A stretch of DNA of 64,000 bases from Opacimonas sp014872805 (GTDB lineage: Bacteria; Pseudomonadota; Gammaproteobacteria; Enterobacterales; Alteromonadaceae): positions 43,596-107,595 of the forward strand of contig WKFN01000009.1 in assembly GCA_014872805.1 (NCBI GenBank). Reading direction: 5' to 3'. Under the pieces are notes generated by a model. That model worked only from the letters and a program-made list of their open reading frames with translations. It did not search any database and was not told the DNA's origin. Each line of letters begins with the position of its first letter. The stretch's first letter is position 1. Positions 8,557 to 16,880 of the stretch are shown here, in pieces. Position numbers and translations under genes: made by a program.

Positions 8557-10221
8557 TTATCCCTGGTGCACATCCTTCATTGAACGACCAGAAGGGTCAG
8601 CGTTGTTTAAGAAGCTCTCATCCCAAGCCAGGGCTTCAACCGTAGAACAGGCGATCGACTTACCACCCGGTACGCATTTCGCTGCACTTTCTTGTGGGAA
8701 GTAACCTTCAAAGATAGTGCGATAATAATACCCTTCTTTGGTATCCGGTGTATTGGTTGGGAAACGGAATTCAGCATTAGCAAGTTGTTGGTCGCTGACC
8801 TCAGCATCCACGAAATCGCGGATTGAATCGATCCACGAATAACCTACGCCATCGCCAAATTGTTCTTTTTGACGCCATAGTACTTCGTCTGGAAGATACG
8901 TATTGTCATCAAACGCCTTGCGTAAAATCCATTTTTCCATTTTGCCATCGATACACATTTTGTCTTGTGGGTTTAAGCGCATGGCAACATCGATGAAGTT
9001 TTTATCTAAGAACGGAACGCGAGCTTCTACGCCCCATGCTGAAGTAGCTTTGTTCGCACGAGCACAATCAAACATGTGCAAACGATCGAGTTTACGAACC
9101 GTTTCTTCATGCAGTTCTTTGGCGTTAGGCGCTTTGTGGAAATACAAATATCCGCCAAAGATTTCGTCTGAACCTTCGCCAGAAAGCACCATTTTTATCC
9201 CCATAGCTTTGATTTTACGCGTCATCAAATACATCGGCGTCGCAGCGCGAATAGTCGTCACATCATACGTTTCAAGATGATAAATCACATCGCGGATCGC
9301 ATCCAGGCCTTCTTGAATAGTAAAATGCACTTCGTGATGCACAGTGCCAATCATGTCAGCCACTTTTTGGGCAGCGACTAAATCTGGTGCGCCTTCTAGG
9401 CCAACGGCAAATGAATGAAGGCGAGGCCACCATGCGTCAGATTGGCCATCATCTTCAACTCGTTTTGCAACATACTGGGCTGCTACGGCAGAGACCAATG
9501 ATGAATCCAAGCCACCTGATAGCAGTACAGCATAAGGTACATCAGACATTAGATGAGATTTGACTGCATCTTCAAAGGCTTTTTTCAAATCATCCAGATT
9601 GGTTGTGTTCTCTTTGACATTGTCATAGCTCATCCAATCGCGCTGATAGTATTTGACCAATTTGCCTTCACGACTATCGAGATAGTGTCCTGGCGGGAAT
9701 TCTGAAATGGTTTTGCACACAGGAGCAAGTGCTTTCATTTCCGATGAAATATAAAAATTACCGTGCTCATCATAACCCGTGTACAACGGAATAATACCAA
9801 TATGATCACGAGCGATCAGATAAGAACCATTAGCTTGGTCATACAAAACAAAGGCAAACATGCCTTCTAGTTTATCAATAAACTGTGAGCCGTATTTTTG
9901 ATACAGAGGAATAATGACCTCACAGTCTGATTTGGTCTTAAAGGCATAATCCGAAGCTTCTGCAGAAGCTAATGCTTTGTGATTATAGATTTCGCCGTTC
10001 ACTGCTAAGATTTCGTTTTCAGAATCACTGATAAGAGGTTGTGCGCCGGTGTCGACATCCACAATGGCAAGGCGTTCGTGGCATAAGATAGCATTATTAT
10101 TATTCCAAATACCTGACCAGTCTGGGCCGCGATGGCGAAGTAATTTGGCAAGCTCTAATGCTTGGGTACGTAATTCTGAGACATCGGTTTTGATGTCTAA
10201 GATCCCGAAAATACCACACAT
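8557..10221 (-). CDS. asnB: AsnB, glutamine-hydrolysing asparagine synthetase
   Basis: 554 aa, the length of E. coli AsnB. Makes asparagine from aspartate, ATP and glutamine. After Met removal Cys2 (MCGIFGI) is the glutaminase nucleophile. The N-terminal Ntn amidotransferase domain spans roughly residues 2-190, and the synthetase domain carries the PP-loop SGGLDSS near residue 235 and SGEGSDE further on. It converges on the gene at 7701 with only four bases between stops, and there is no clear terminator between them. Confidence 0.97.
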   Translation of the reverse strand: MCGIFGILDIKTDVSELRTQALELAKLLRHRGPDWSGIWNNNNAILCHERLAIVDVDTGAQPLISDSENEILAVNGEIYNHKALASAEASDYAFKTKSDCEVIIPLYQKYGSQFIDKLEGMFAFVLYDQANGSYLIARDHIGIIPLYTGYDEHGNFYISSEMKALAPVCKTISEFPPGHYLDSREGKLVKYYQRDWMSYDNVKENTTNLDDLKKAFEDAVKSHLMSDVPYAVLLSGGLDSSLVSAVAAQYVAKRVEDDGQSDAWWPRLHSFAVGLEGAPDLVAAQKVADMIGTVHHEVHFTIQEGLDAIRDVIYHLETYDVTTIRAATPMYLMTRKIKAMGIKMVLSGEGSDEIFGGYLYFHKAPNAKELHEETVRKLDRLHMFDCARANKATSAWGVEARVPFLDKNFIDVAMRLNPQDKMCIDGKMEKWILRKAFDDNTYLPDEVLWRQKEQFGDGVGYSWIDSIRDFVDAEVSDQQLANAEFRFPTNTPDTKEGYYYRTIFEGYFPQESAAKCVPGGKSIACSTVEALAWDESFLNNADPSGRSMKDVHQG

Positions 10222-10400
10222 ATATAGGTTCTCTCTATGCTAAAAATAATGCTAAAAAAATATTGGTTACACGTATTTCTGTCGTTACGCTAGGTGCGTG
10301 GGAGGTGTAATTTATAAGTAGCGATTTTGGTATTGTTATTTTTGGCCCGCTAAGGGTGTTAATGTGCCAGTTTTGTGGAAAAAAGCAAGGGTAAATCACA

Positions 10401-10427
10401 AAAAAGGCCGGAAACTCCGACCTTTTT
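10401..10427 (-). terminator. Rho-independent terminator after the M28 peptidase gene
   Basis: AAAAAGG-C-CGGA and TCCG-A-CCTTTTT arms form a hairpin (one mismatch) flanked by A and T runs. It lies 24 bases past the stop of the minus-strand peptidase gene and is symmetrical enough to work in both directions. Confidence 0.75.
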
Positions 10428-10450
10428 CATAGGAATGTCACATTCACTGA

Positions 10451-12112
10451 TTATTTGCGCTGAAATTCACTAGTTGCTGACCATTGTGGCCAAGTCTGCG
10501 CATTAGCAACCTGAACGGCAACGTCCATTAACATACGAGCATCTTCTTCCATACCGCTTGGGTCGATACTTTCACGGTACTGGTCGCATACTTGGTGGTA
10601 ACATCCGCGTTGAATCACGTTGATTTTTTTGCGATAGGCTGCCACCTCTTCGTTCAGCGGTGTTGCACCGCCGTATGCATAAAGAGCCGGCACTCCTGCT
10701 TTGGCAAACGAAAAGTGATCTGAGCGATAATAGTAACCGGCTTCAGGGCGTGGTTCTTGCACTACCACACGACCTTGTTTCGTCGCGGCGGCGACGAGAT
10801 ATTGTTCTAGTTCTGATTTACCTTGGCCAACCACCGCAACATCTTGGGTTTGACCTAAGATATTCATCGCGTCAACGTTGATGTTGGCGACGGTTTTACT
10901 CAGTGGTACTACTGGGTTATTGGCATAGTATTTTGAGCCCAGTAAACCTTGTTCTTCCGCAGTTACAATTAGAAAACTGATCGAGCGTTTGGGGCGCTCT
11001 GATAATTTTGCCAGTTGCTGTGCAATGGTGATCAAACCGGCTGTACCGGTCGCATTGTCGTGAAAGCCATTGTAGATTTGGTCACCTTCCAGCGAAGTAT
11101 CTGTGCCTAAATGATCCCAATGCGCAGTAAAAATAACGTGTTCGTCAGGTAATTCACTGCCTAGTAATGTCGCTAAGAAATTGTAGCTGGTTGACGTTTC
11201 AAAGGTATTTTGTACTGATGCTGAAGCAGTCAGGCCTAACGCAGAATGGTATGGGCCTTGTAGTGCTTTGTCTTTTTCAGTCGCGAAGTCTTTACCGGCT
11301 TCTGCAAACACAGATTGCGCAGCCTCAAGACTTAACCAACCTTCAATCGCGACGCGAGAAGCGCCTTTATCCGGGTTAACCAAGCCGTATTGAGGTCCTG
11401 ACCAACTGTTCGCTACGACCGACCAACCATAAGAGGCAGGTTCAGTTTCATGTACAATCAGCGCTGCAGCGGCCCCTTGACGGCTAGCTTCTTCGTACTT
11501 GTAACTCCAACGTCCGTAATAGGTCATGGTTTTACCCTCAAAAATCCCCGCATCAGGATTTTCAAAACCTGGATCATTAACTAAGATCACAACCGTTTTG
11601 CCAGTGACATCTAGGCCTTCATAATCGTTCCAATTATATTCTGGCGCATTCACACCATAGCCAACAAAGACCACCTCCGAATCGGAAACATCGATTTGCG
11701 CTTGCTCACGCTGCGAGCCAACAACCATGTTATCTTTATAGGTAAATGTTTGTTCGCCAATACTTAAAGAAGCATCTGGGCTCGCCGTAATGGAAATCAA
11801 TTCCACGGGTTGCAAGAAAGAATCGCCTTCTGTGGGCACTAAGCCGGCTTGAGTGAAATGTTCGGTCAAATACGCAAGGGTCTTTGTTTCACCTTCTGTC
11901 GCCGGTAAACGACCACCAAATTCATCTGAAGCCAGTACTTTAGCATGCTCAATGATGGTTTCGCCGCTTAGACTATTGTACGCATCGGCAAAGCTAACCG
12001 AAGCTTGGGATGGGTTTTGGGTTTGAGACGTGGTCTCGCGTTCTGCTTGGTTAGGTTGACATGCACTGAGTAGTAAGCAACACAATATAGCGGTTACAAA
12101 ATGTCGTTTCAT
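10451..12112 (-). CDS. M28 family metallopeptidase, lipoprotein, with PA domain
   Basis: 553 aa. N-terminal lipoprotein signal peptide with lipobox LSAC (Cys18), so it is anchored in the envelope. A PA-like insert (about residues 145-290) precedes the di-zinc aminopeptidase core. Visible zinc ligands and catalytic residues: TAHWDHLG (His), DNATGTAG (Asp), TAEEQGLLGS (Glu pair), NVDAMN (Asp) and SDHFSFA (His). Family members are exported aminopeptidases that trim peptides for nutrition. Single gene with its own terminator downstream. Confidence 0.9.
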   Translation of the reverse strand: MKRHFVTAILCCLLLSACQPNQAERETTSQTQNPSQASVSFADAYNSLSGETIIEHAKVLASDEFGGRLPATEGETKTLAYLTEHFTQAGLVPTEGDSFLQPVELISITASPDASLSIGEQTFTYKDNMVVGSQREQAQIDVSDSEVVFVGYGVNAPEYNWNDYEGLDVTGKTVVILVNDPGFENPDAGIFEGKTMTYYGRWSYKYEEASRQGAAAALIVHETEPASYGWSVVANSWSGPQYGLVNPDKGASRVAIEGWLSLEAAQSVFAEAGKDFATEKDKALQGPYHSALGLTASASVQNTFETSTSYNFLATLLGSELPDEHVIFTAHWDHLGTDTSLEGDQIYNGFHDNATGTAGLITIAQQLAKLSERPKRSISFLIVTAEEQGLLGSKYYANNPVVPLSKTVANINVDAMNILGQTQDVAVVGQGKSELEQYLVAAATKQGRVVVQEPRPEAGYYYRSDHFSFAKAGVPALYAYGGATPLNEEVAAYRKKINVIQRGCYHQVCDQYRESIDPSGMEEDARMLMDVAVQVANAQTWPQWSATSEFQRK

Positions 12113-12170
12113 TATTATTCTTCCTTTTTCTTAAAGAGCGCGAAGTATACCAATAACTTGTTCTTTTCCC

Positions 12171-12207
12171 AAAAAAAGGCCGAGTATCTCAGTGAGAGCA
12201 CTCGGCT
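12171..12207 (-). terminator. Rho-independent terminator after the Yip1-family gene
   Basis: On the minus strand AGCCGAGT and ACTCGGC arms close a 14-base loop, followed by seven Ts. It sits 20 bases past the Yip1-family stop codon and just before the peptidase promoter region. Confidence 0.85.
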
Positions 12208-12226
12208 ATTTAAAGGAATAATAAAA

Positions 12227-12937
12227 TTAGAAAACCAAGAACAATGCCCAAACACCGTAAATGACAACATAAGGTAATGCAGCAAGCACTAGGCACTTAT
12301 TAAAATCGAAGCGCGTCCATGTACCGATAGCAACCGCTGCAATGTAGTAGTTCCAAATCATCTCAAGTCTGACAGAGGTAGCAAAGTTGAACCATGTAGA
12401 GTCTAAACCAATATTAAACACATTCGCGATTGAAGTTGATGACGCTAAGGAAGGATGGATCTGACCGCTAGCATCACCAAGTAAGATCATCAAAATAGAA
12501 ATCACCGCACCGATAATCGTCGGCAGACCTATCCACCAACACGCGCCGTACCAATCCGTAAAACCCGCTAAGTTTTCTTCGTCTGAACCGGTTACTGCTT
12601 TGTAGTAAATAGCAATAATAGCAGTAATGACAATCATAGCTAGAACGGAACCAATCGGAACGTACATTGCGATATCAGCAGTTTGAGTAAAAGACAACGC
12701 CGTTTCGATTTCTGCAGGACTCAAATCTCTTAAATCGGGAGAGGTTTTCAGTAATGTGTGATAGTACTCTTGGTCGACCGATGCAAAATATAAATAACCT
12801 GGTAATGAACCGATGATTGCGGTCAGAATAAAGGGGATCCATGACCAGTTATTGTGCGTCTTTAACGCTTCAAAAACAGCGCGAGGGCGAACAAATACCT
12901 CACTACAGGCCTGGATTGGGTTGGTCACTTCTGACAT
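12227..12937 (-). CDS. Yip1 family inner-membrane protein
   Basis: 236 aa with about five or six membrane segments. A short cytosolic N-terminus contains the family-typical region CSEVFVRPRAVFEALKTHNNW before the first membrane span. The Yip1 fold is widespread in bacteria with no settled role. It is monocistronic, ends at a strong terminator, and is divergent from the ABC exporter genes at 13101. Nothing in the context gives a substrate or partner. Confidence 0.8.
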   Translation of the reverse strand: MSEVTNPIQACSEVFVRPRAVFEALKTHNNWSWIPFILTAIIGSLPGYLYFASVDQEYYHTLLKTSPDLRDLSPAEIETALSFTQTADIAMYVPIGSVLAMIVITAIIAIYYKAVTGSDEENLAGFTDWYGACWWIGLPTIIGAVISILMILLGDASGQIHPSLASSTSIANVFNIGLDSTWFNFATSVRLEMIWNYYIAAVAIGTWTRFDFNKCLVLAALPYVVIYGVWALFLVF

Positions 12938-13100
12938 AGGAATTCCTTAAATCGTTGTTATACAAACAACCTTATACTATTTGTTTAACCTGTGCCGATG
13001 TAAATTGTAATAAAGTTTGTAAATCGCTATAAATATTAAGATTTTACGCTACTATAAACTCATCACTTAAAGCGTGAAACACGACAATAAGGAACCGTGT

Positions 13101-13871
13101 ATGATTGAAATCTCGCATTTGGCTAAGAAATTCAAAGTCGAAAATCCCAAAAAGCTCAGTGAGCAAGAGCGCAAAGACCCACGTTTACAAGGCAAGTTTT
13201 TTCATTCGGTTCAAGACGTGAATTTTATGTGCGATCACGGCCAAGTTCTCGGTTTACTCGGCCCAAACGGGGCTGGCAAAACCACCACGTTACGCATGTT
13301 ATCGACTGCTCTCGCGCCAGACGGAGGCAGCATCACAATCAATGGTGTGGATGTCTTGGCCAACCCGTTGATTGCACGCCAAAAAATTGGCTTCCTTTCC
13401 GGTTCAACTGGATTGTATGGACGCTTAAGCGGTCGTGAAAATATCGCGTATTTTGGTCGCTTACATGGGATGAATGAAGCAGCCATCGCCAACAAGATCG
13501 ACGAACTGACTGAGCTGCTCGATTTATCCACCTTTTTAGAGCGCCGCAGTGAAAATTTTTCTACCGGTATGAAACAACGTATTTCGATTGCGCGCGCCGT
13601 CGTCCATGACCCGGAAGTGGTTATTTTGGACGAACCCACAACTGGGCTAGATATCATGGCGACACAGACAGTAATTGAATTCATCAAAAGGTTAAAAGAA
13701 AAGCAAGTGCCTGTGATTTTTTCAACGCATCACTTGGATGAAGTGGAACAATTATGCGATACCGTGACCGTCATAGATGAAGGGCGTACCAAGTACAATG
13801 GAGACATTGAGTCGTTTGCGGGGTTGTCAGGTAAAACATTACACGATTCATTTATGGTTAGCATCAGGTAG
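13101..13871 (+). CDS. natA: ABC transporter ATP-binding protein, NatA-like
   Basis: 256 aa from the chosen ATG. Nucleotide-binding domain with Walker A GPNGAGKTTT, signature FSTGMKQR, Walker B VVILDEPTTGLD and the switch histidine in STHHLDE. An in-frame GTG lies 27 bases earlier, but the ATG at 13101 has TAAGGAA properly spaced, so it is preferred. Followed 11 bases later by the permease. Resembles the Na+-export ATPase NatA, and ABC-2 exporters of this type also move drugs or lipids, so the substrate is uncertain. Confidence 0.9.
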   Translation: MIEISHLAKKFKVENPKKLSEQERKDPRLQGKFFHSVQDVNFMCDHGQVLGLLGPNGAGKTTTLRMLSTALAPDGGSITINGVDVLANPLIARQKIGFLSGSTGLYGRLSGRENIAYFGRLHGMNEAAIANKIDELTELLDLSTFLERRSENFSTGMKQRISIARAVVHDPEVVILDEPTTGLDIMATQTVIEFIKRLKEKQVPVIFSTHHLDEVEQLCDTVTVIDEGRTKYNGDIESFAGLSGKTLHDSFMVSIR

Positions 13872-13882
13872 GAGATAAGGAC

Positions 13883-15088
13883 ATGTGGTTAGTATTTAAA
13901 AAAGAAGTCATCGAACTATTGCGAGACCGTAAAACCCTGTTTTTTATGATTGCGTTGCCGTTATTGTTCTTCCCAATTATCTTTGGAGGAATGTTTTATT
14001 TTTCCGGTAAGGCCATTCAAGAAGCGCAAGAAAAGACGTTGAACTTTGCTGTGATCGGTGGCGAGTTTGCTCCGAATCTGACCGACCAGCTGAGTGCTAG
14101 AGATGATTTAACTCTAGTAAAAACCACATTAAAAGGTGATGACGAAACGGCGATCAAAGATTTTGTAAAGACTGAAAAAGTAGATTTTGTGTTAGTGGTA
14201 CCGGCAACCTTTAGCAATGATGTGCTCACCAGTGGTCAGCAAAGGATCATGCTGTATCTCAATGATGCGGGTCTTAATATGGTGCAACGCCGGGTCAATG
14301 AAGTCGTCAAAGAGATTGAAAATACCAACCAGCAATCTGCGTTTATCACCTTGGGCGTCAGTGAGGCCATTCAAAAGGGGTTACTCAATCCTATAGTGAT
14401 TGAAAAAGTCTCAACTGCTGATAAACGCGAGGATTTGGGTGAGAAAATCGGTGGGTTTATTCCGTATTTGGTTTTTATTTTATGTTTACAAGGCGCCATG
14501 CTCCCTGCGACGGACATAGGAGCCGGGGAAAAAGAACGAGGCACACTCGAGACATTGTTGATCACGCCCATCCCAAGACGAGATTTGGTCATGGGAAAAT
14601 TCTTCACTATTGCGTTTGCAGGGGTGACCTCTGCGATGGTCACCATAGGCAGTATGTTTGTTTGGGGCGTACTGCTTGCGCAAGGCATGGCAATTAAACT
14701 CATTACGGAATTTATGGGGGCAATTAGCCCGATCGATTTTGTGTTGATGTTTTTGATGCTAGTGCCCGTGGTAGCGATTTTTGCTTCGTTGTTGCTCAGT
14801 TTATCCATCTATGCTCGAAGCTTTAAAGAAGCACAAGGGTATATGACGCCGCTCGTGTTCCTAACGATTATTCCCATAATCATCGCGTTGTTACCTGGAA
14901 TTGAGCTTAAAGGGGTATATGCCTGGATCCCACTGACAAACGTCGCGCTTGCGATGAAAGAGCTGATCAAAGGTACCATGGATTATATGGCACTTATTCC
15001 GATTTTTGTTTCGACCAGCGTGATTGCAGGACTATTGATTGCGTTTTGCGTGTACTGGTTTAAGCGTGAGAAGGTACTGTTTAGGTAA
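13883..15088 (+). CDS. natB: ABC-2 type permease, NatB-like
   Basis: 401 aa. One N-terminal membrane span (about residues 20-40), a long extracytoplasmic domain to about residue 190, then five C-terminal spans. This is the NatB/YhaP layout of ABC-2 exporters. It pairs with the ATPase 11 bases upstream. The GAGERGTLETLL-like coupling segment (GAGEKERGTLETLLIT) is clear. No obvious hairpin follows. The next operon begins 127 bases downstream behind its own inverted repeats. Confidence 0.9.
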   Translation: MWLVFKKEVIELLRDRKTLFFMIALPLLFFPIIFGGMFYFSGKAIQEAQEKTLNFAVIGGEFAPNLTDQLSARDDLTLVKTTLKGDDETAIKDFVKTEKVDFVLVVPATFSNDVLTSGQQRIMLYLNDAGLNMVQRRVNEVVKEIENTNQQSAFITLGVSEAIQKGLLNPIVIEKVSTADKREDLGEKIGGFIPYLVFILCLQGAMLPATDIGAGEKERGTLETLLITPIPRRDLVMGKFFTIAFAGVTSAMVTIGSMFVWGVLLAQGMAIKLITEFMGAISPIDFVLMFLMLVPVVAIFASLLLSLSIYARSFKEAQGYMTPLVFLTIIPIIIALLPGIELKGVYAWIPLTNVALAMKELIKGTMDYMALIPIFVSTSVIAGLLIAFCVYWFKREKVLFR

Positions 15089-15127
15089 ATTCCAAAAAAC
15101 TCAACACTTATAAGTTTTTGAAATAAG

Positions 15128-15212
15128 CAAATAACTTTTGTAAATTATTTGTTATTGGTATGTTTGCTTAAAACCAAATAATATATCTAATATGATTTAG
15201 TTATTTGGTTTT
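15128..15212. promoter_or_regulatory. Four-half-site operator in front of the sulfide operon
   Basis: The 7-mer CAAATAA occurs four times as two inverted pairs: CAAATAA (15128-15134) with TTATTTG (15145-15151), and CAAATAA (15175-15181) with TTATTTG (15201-15207). The second pair extends to perfect 12-base arms, AAAACCAAATAA (15170-15181) and TTATTTGGTTTT (15201-15212), ending two bases before the ATG of the exporter gene. The right arm occupies the ribosome-binding region, where no good SD is visible. Likely the operator of a sulfur-responsive repressor, but the protein is unknown. Confidence 0.6.
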
Positions 15213-15214
15213 TT

Positions 15215-15997
15215 ATGGAATTTTTTGGCTATATTGCAGCTGTTTTTATGGGAATGGTATTGGGTGTCATCGGTGGCGGTGGCTCGATACTAACTGTGCC
15301 CATCCTTGTTTATCTAATGGGCGTCAATGCGACGATCGCAACAGGATACTCTTTGATCATCGTTGGCTTGACGGCAGCATTTGGAGCATTTCGTTACTTT
15401 AAACAAGGTTTAATCGATTTTAAACCGGCTTTAATTTTTGCAATTCCCTCTATTTTAGCGGTCTATGCCACCCGCGCTTTCTTAGTTCCGGCTATACCCG
15501 AAGTCATCTATGATGGCGTGTTTTTGGTCACCAAAGACCTCATGATTATGGTGCTCTTTGGCATCCTAATGGTGATGTCCGCGGTCATGATGTTGCGGAA
15601 TGCCAAACAGCTCACGCCAACCGGTAAACCGCAATCGGCGATTTTAATTGTGTTTGAAGGTTCTGTTGTGGGCGTGGCTACTGGGCTACTTGGCGCAGGA
15701 GGAGGCTTCTTAATCATTCCAGCCTTGGTCTTGTTGATGGGCATGGAAATGAAAAAAGCCGTTGCCGCATCACTGTTTATCATAGCTCTGAAATCCATCA
15801 TTGGCTTTGGCGGGGATCTCCAAGCAGGCATCGCACTCGATGTTCAACTAATCGGCAGTTTAATTTTGTGCACATTGTTGGGCATGTTTCTCGCAACAAA
15901 AATTGCAGATAGATTTGATGGAAAAAAACTGCAAAAAAGCTTCGCCTATTTCACCTTGACCATCGCCGTCATCATTTTTGCTAAAGAATTACTGTAA
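15215..15997 (+). CDS. TauE/SafE family sulfite/sulfur-compound exporter
   Basis: 260 aa with about eight membrane spans and the two family repeats, GVIGGGGSILTVPILVYLMG and GLLGAGGGFLIIPALVLLMG. TauE/SafE proteins export sulfite, thiosulfate or organosulfonates. As first gene of the operon with persulfide dioxygenase and an SQR-like protein, it probably removes the sulfite produced by persulfide oxidation. The ATG at 15215 lacks a clear SD because a long inverted repeat runs almost into it. Intergenic distance to the next gene is 13 bases. Confidence 0.88.
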   Translation: MEFFGYIAAVFMGMVLGVIGGGGSILTVPILVYLMGVNATIATGYSLIIVGLTAAFGAFRYFKQGLIDFKPALIFAIPSILAVYATRAFLVPAIPEVIYDGVFLVTKDLMIMVLFGILMVMSAVMMLRNAKQLTPTGKPQSAILIVFEGSVVGVATGLLGAGGGFLIIPALVLLMGMEMKKAVAASLFIIALKSIIGFGGDLQAGIALDVQLIGSLILCTLLGMFLATKIADRFDGKKLQKSFAYFTLTIAVIIFAKELL

Positions 15998-16010
15998 AGG
16001 AGCACTGAAT

Positions 16011-16871
16011 ATGTATGTAAAAACGTTTCACGACCCAGATACTGCGACATTTACGCACATAGTCGTTGATGAATCGACCGCAAAATGTGCAGTGATTGAC
16101 TCAGTACTAGATTACGACCATTTTGCTGGGACTGTCAAAACAGATAGTGCTGATCAGGTCATTGATTACATTCGAACGAATAATCTAAAAAATGAGTGGA
16201 TCCTAGAAAGTCATATTCATGCCGACCACATTACCGCTTCGTCTTATTTAAAAACGCACATTGGTGGTCAGACCGCCATGAGCAAAAGAATCAAAGAAGT
16301 ACTGGAAATTTGGGTACCCATGTTTGATAGCAGTGAGGATACGCCAATTTCAGGAGAGCAATTTGATCGACTCCTAGATGAAGGTGATGAAATATCGATT
16401 GGCTCAATCACGCTTGAAACTTGGCTTACCCCTGGCCACACACCGGCTTGTGCGAGTTATTATTGTGCCGAACACAATGCAATTTTTGTTGGTGACACCA
16501 TATTTGCTCCACATCTTGGTACTGCTCGCTGTGATTTTCCTGGGGGCAGTGCAGCGGATTTGTTTAAGACGGTTCAGCGTTTTTATACCTTACCTGATGA
16601 GACCATTGTGTATCTTTGCCATGATTACCCGAAGGATGGCGACTCTCCACTTGAGTCAATTACCATTGGTGAACAAAAACGCACCAATAAACAAATTCAG
16701 CCCGATACTGAGTTTTCTGAATATGTTGCCAAGCGCGAAGCACGAGATGCAACCCTTTCAGTGCCTAAGTTACTGTATCCATCGATTCAAACGAATCTGC
16801 GTTTGGGGGAATTTGGTGTGAAATCCAAAAATGGTTTGCAGTACATCAAAATTCCAATCAATGCGTTATAG
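16011..16871 (+). CDS. MBL-fold persulfide dioxygenase-like hydrolase (ETHE1/Blh type)
   Basis: 286 aa from the ATG at 16011, which has AAAGGAG upstream (an earlier in-frame TTG at 15978 is disfavoured). Metallo-beta-lactamase fold with H68-x-H70-x-D72-H73, TPGHTPA and a CHDYP segment. Family members oxidise glutathione persulfide to sulfite. The position between a sulfite exporter and a DUF442-SQR fusion supports that reaction rather than a lactamase or glyoxalase role. Conserved gene order in many proteobacterial sulfide-detoxification operons. Confidence 0.88.
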   Translation: MYVKTFHDPDTATFTHIVVDESTAKCAVIDSVLDYDHFAGTVKTDSADQVIDYIRTNNLKNEWILESHIHADHITASSYLKTHIGGQTAMSKRIKEVLEIWVPMFDSSEDTPISGEQFDRLLDEGDEISIGSITLETWLTPGHTPACASYYCAEHNAIFVGDTIFAPHLGTARCDFPGGSAADLFKTVQRFYTLPDETIVYLCHDYPKDGDSPLESITIGEQKRTNKQIQPDTEFSEYVAKREARDATLSVPKLLYPSIQTNLRLGEFGVKSKNGLQYIKIPINAL

Positions 16872-16880
16872 GAGCCAAAC

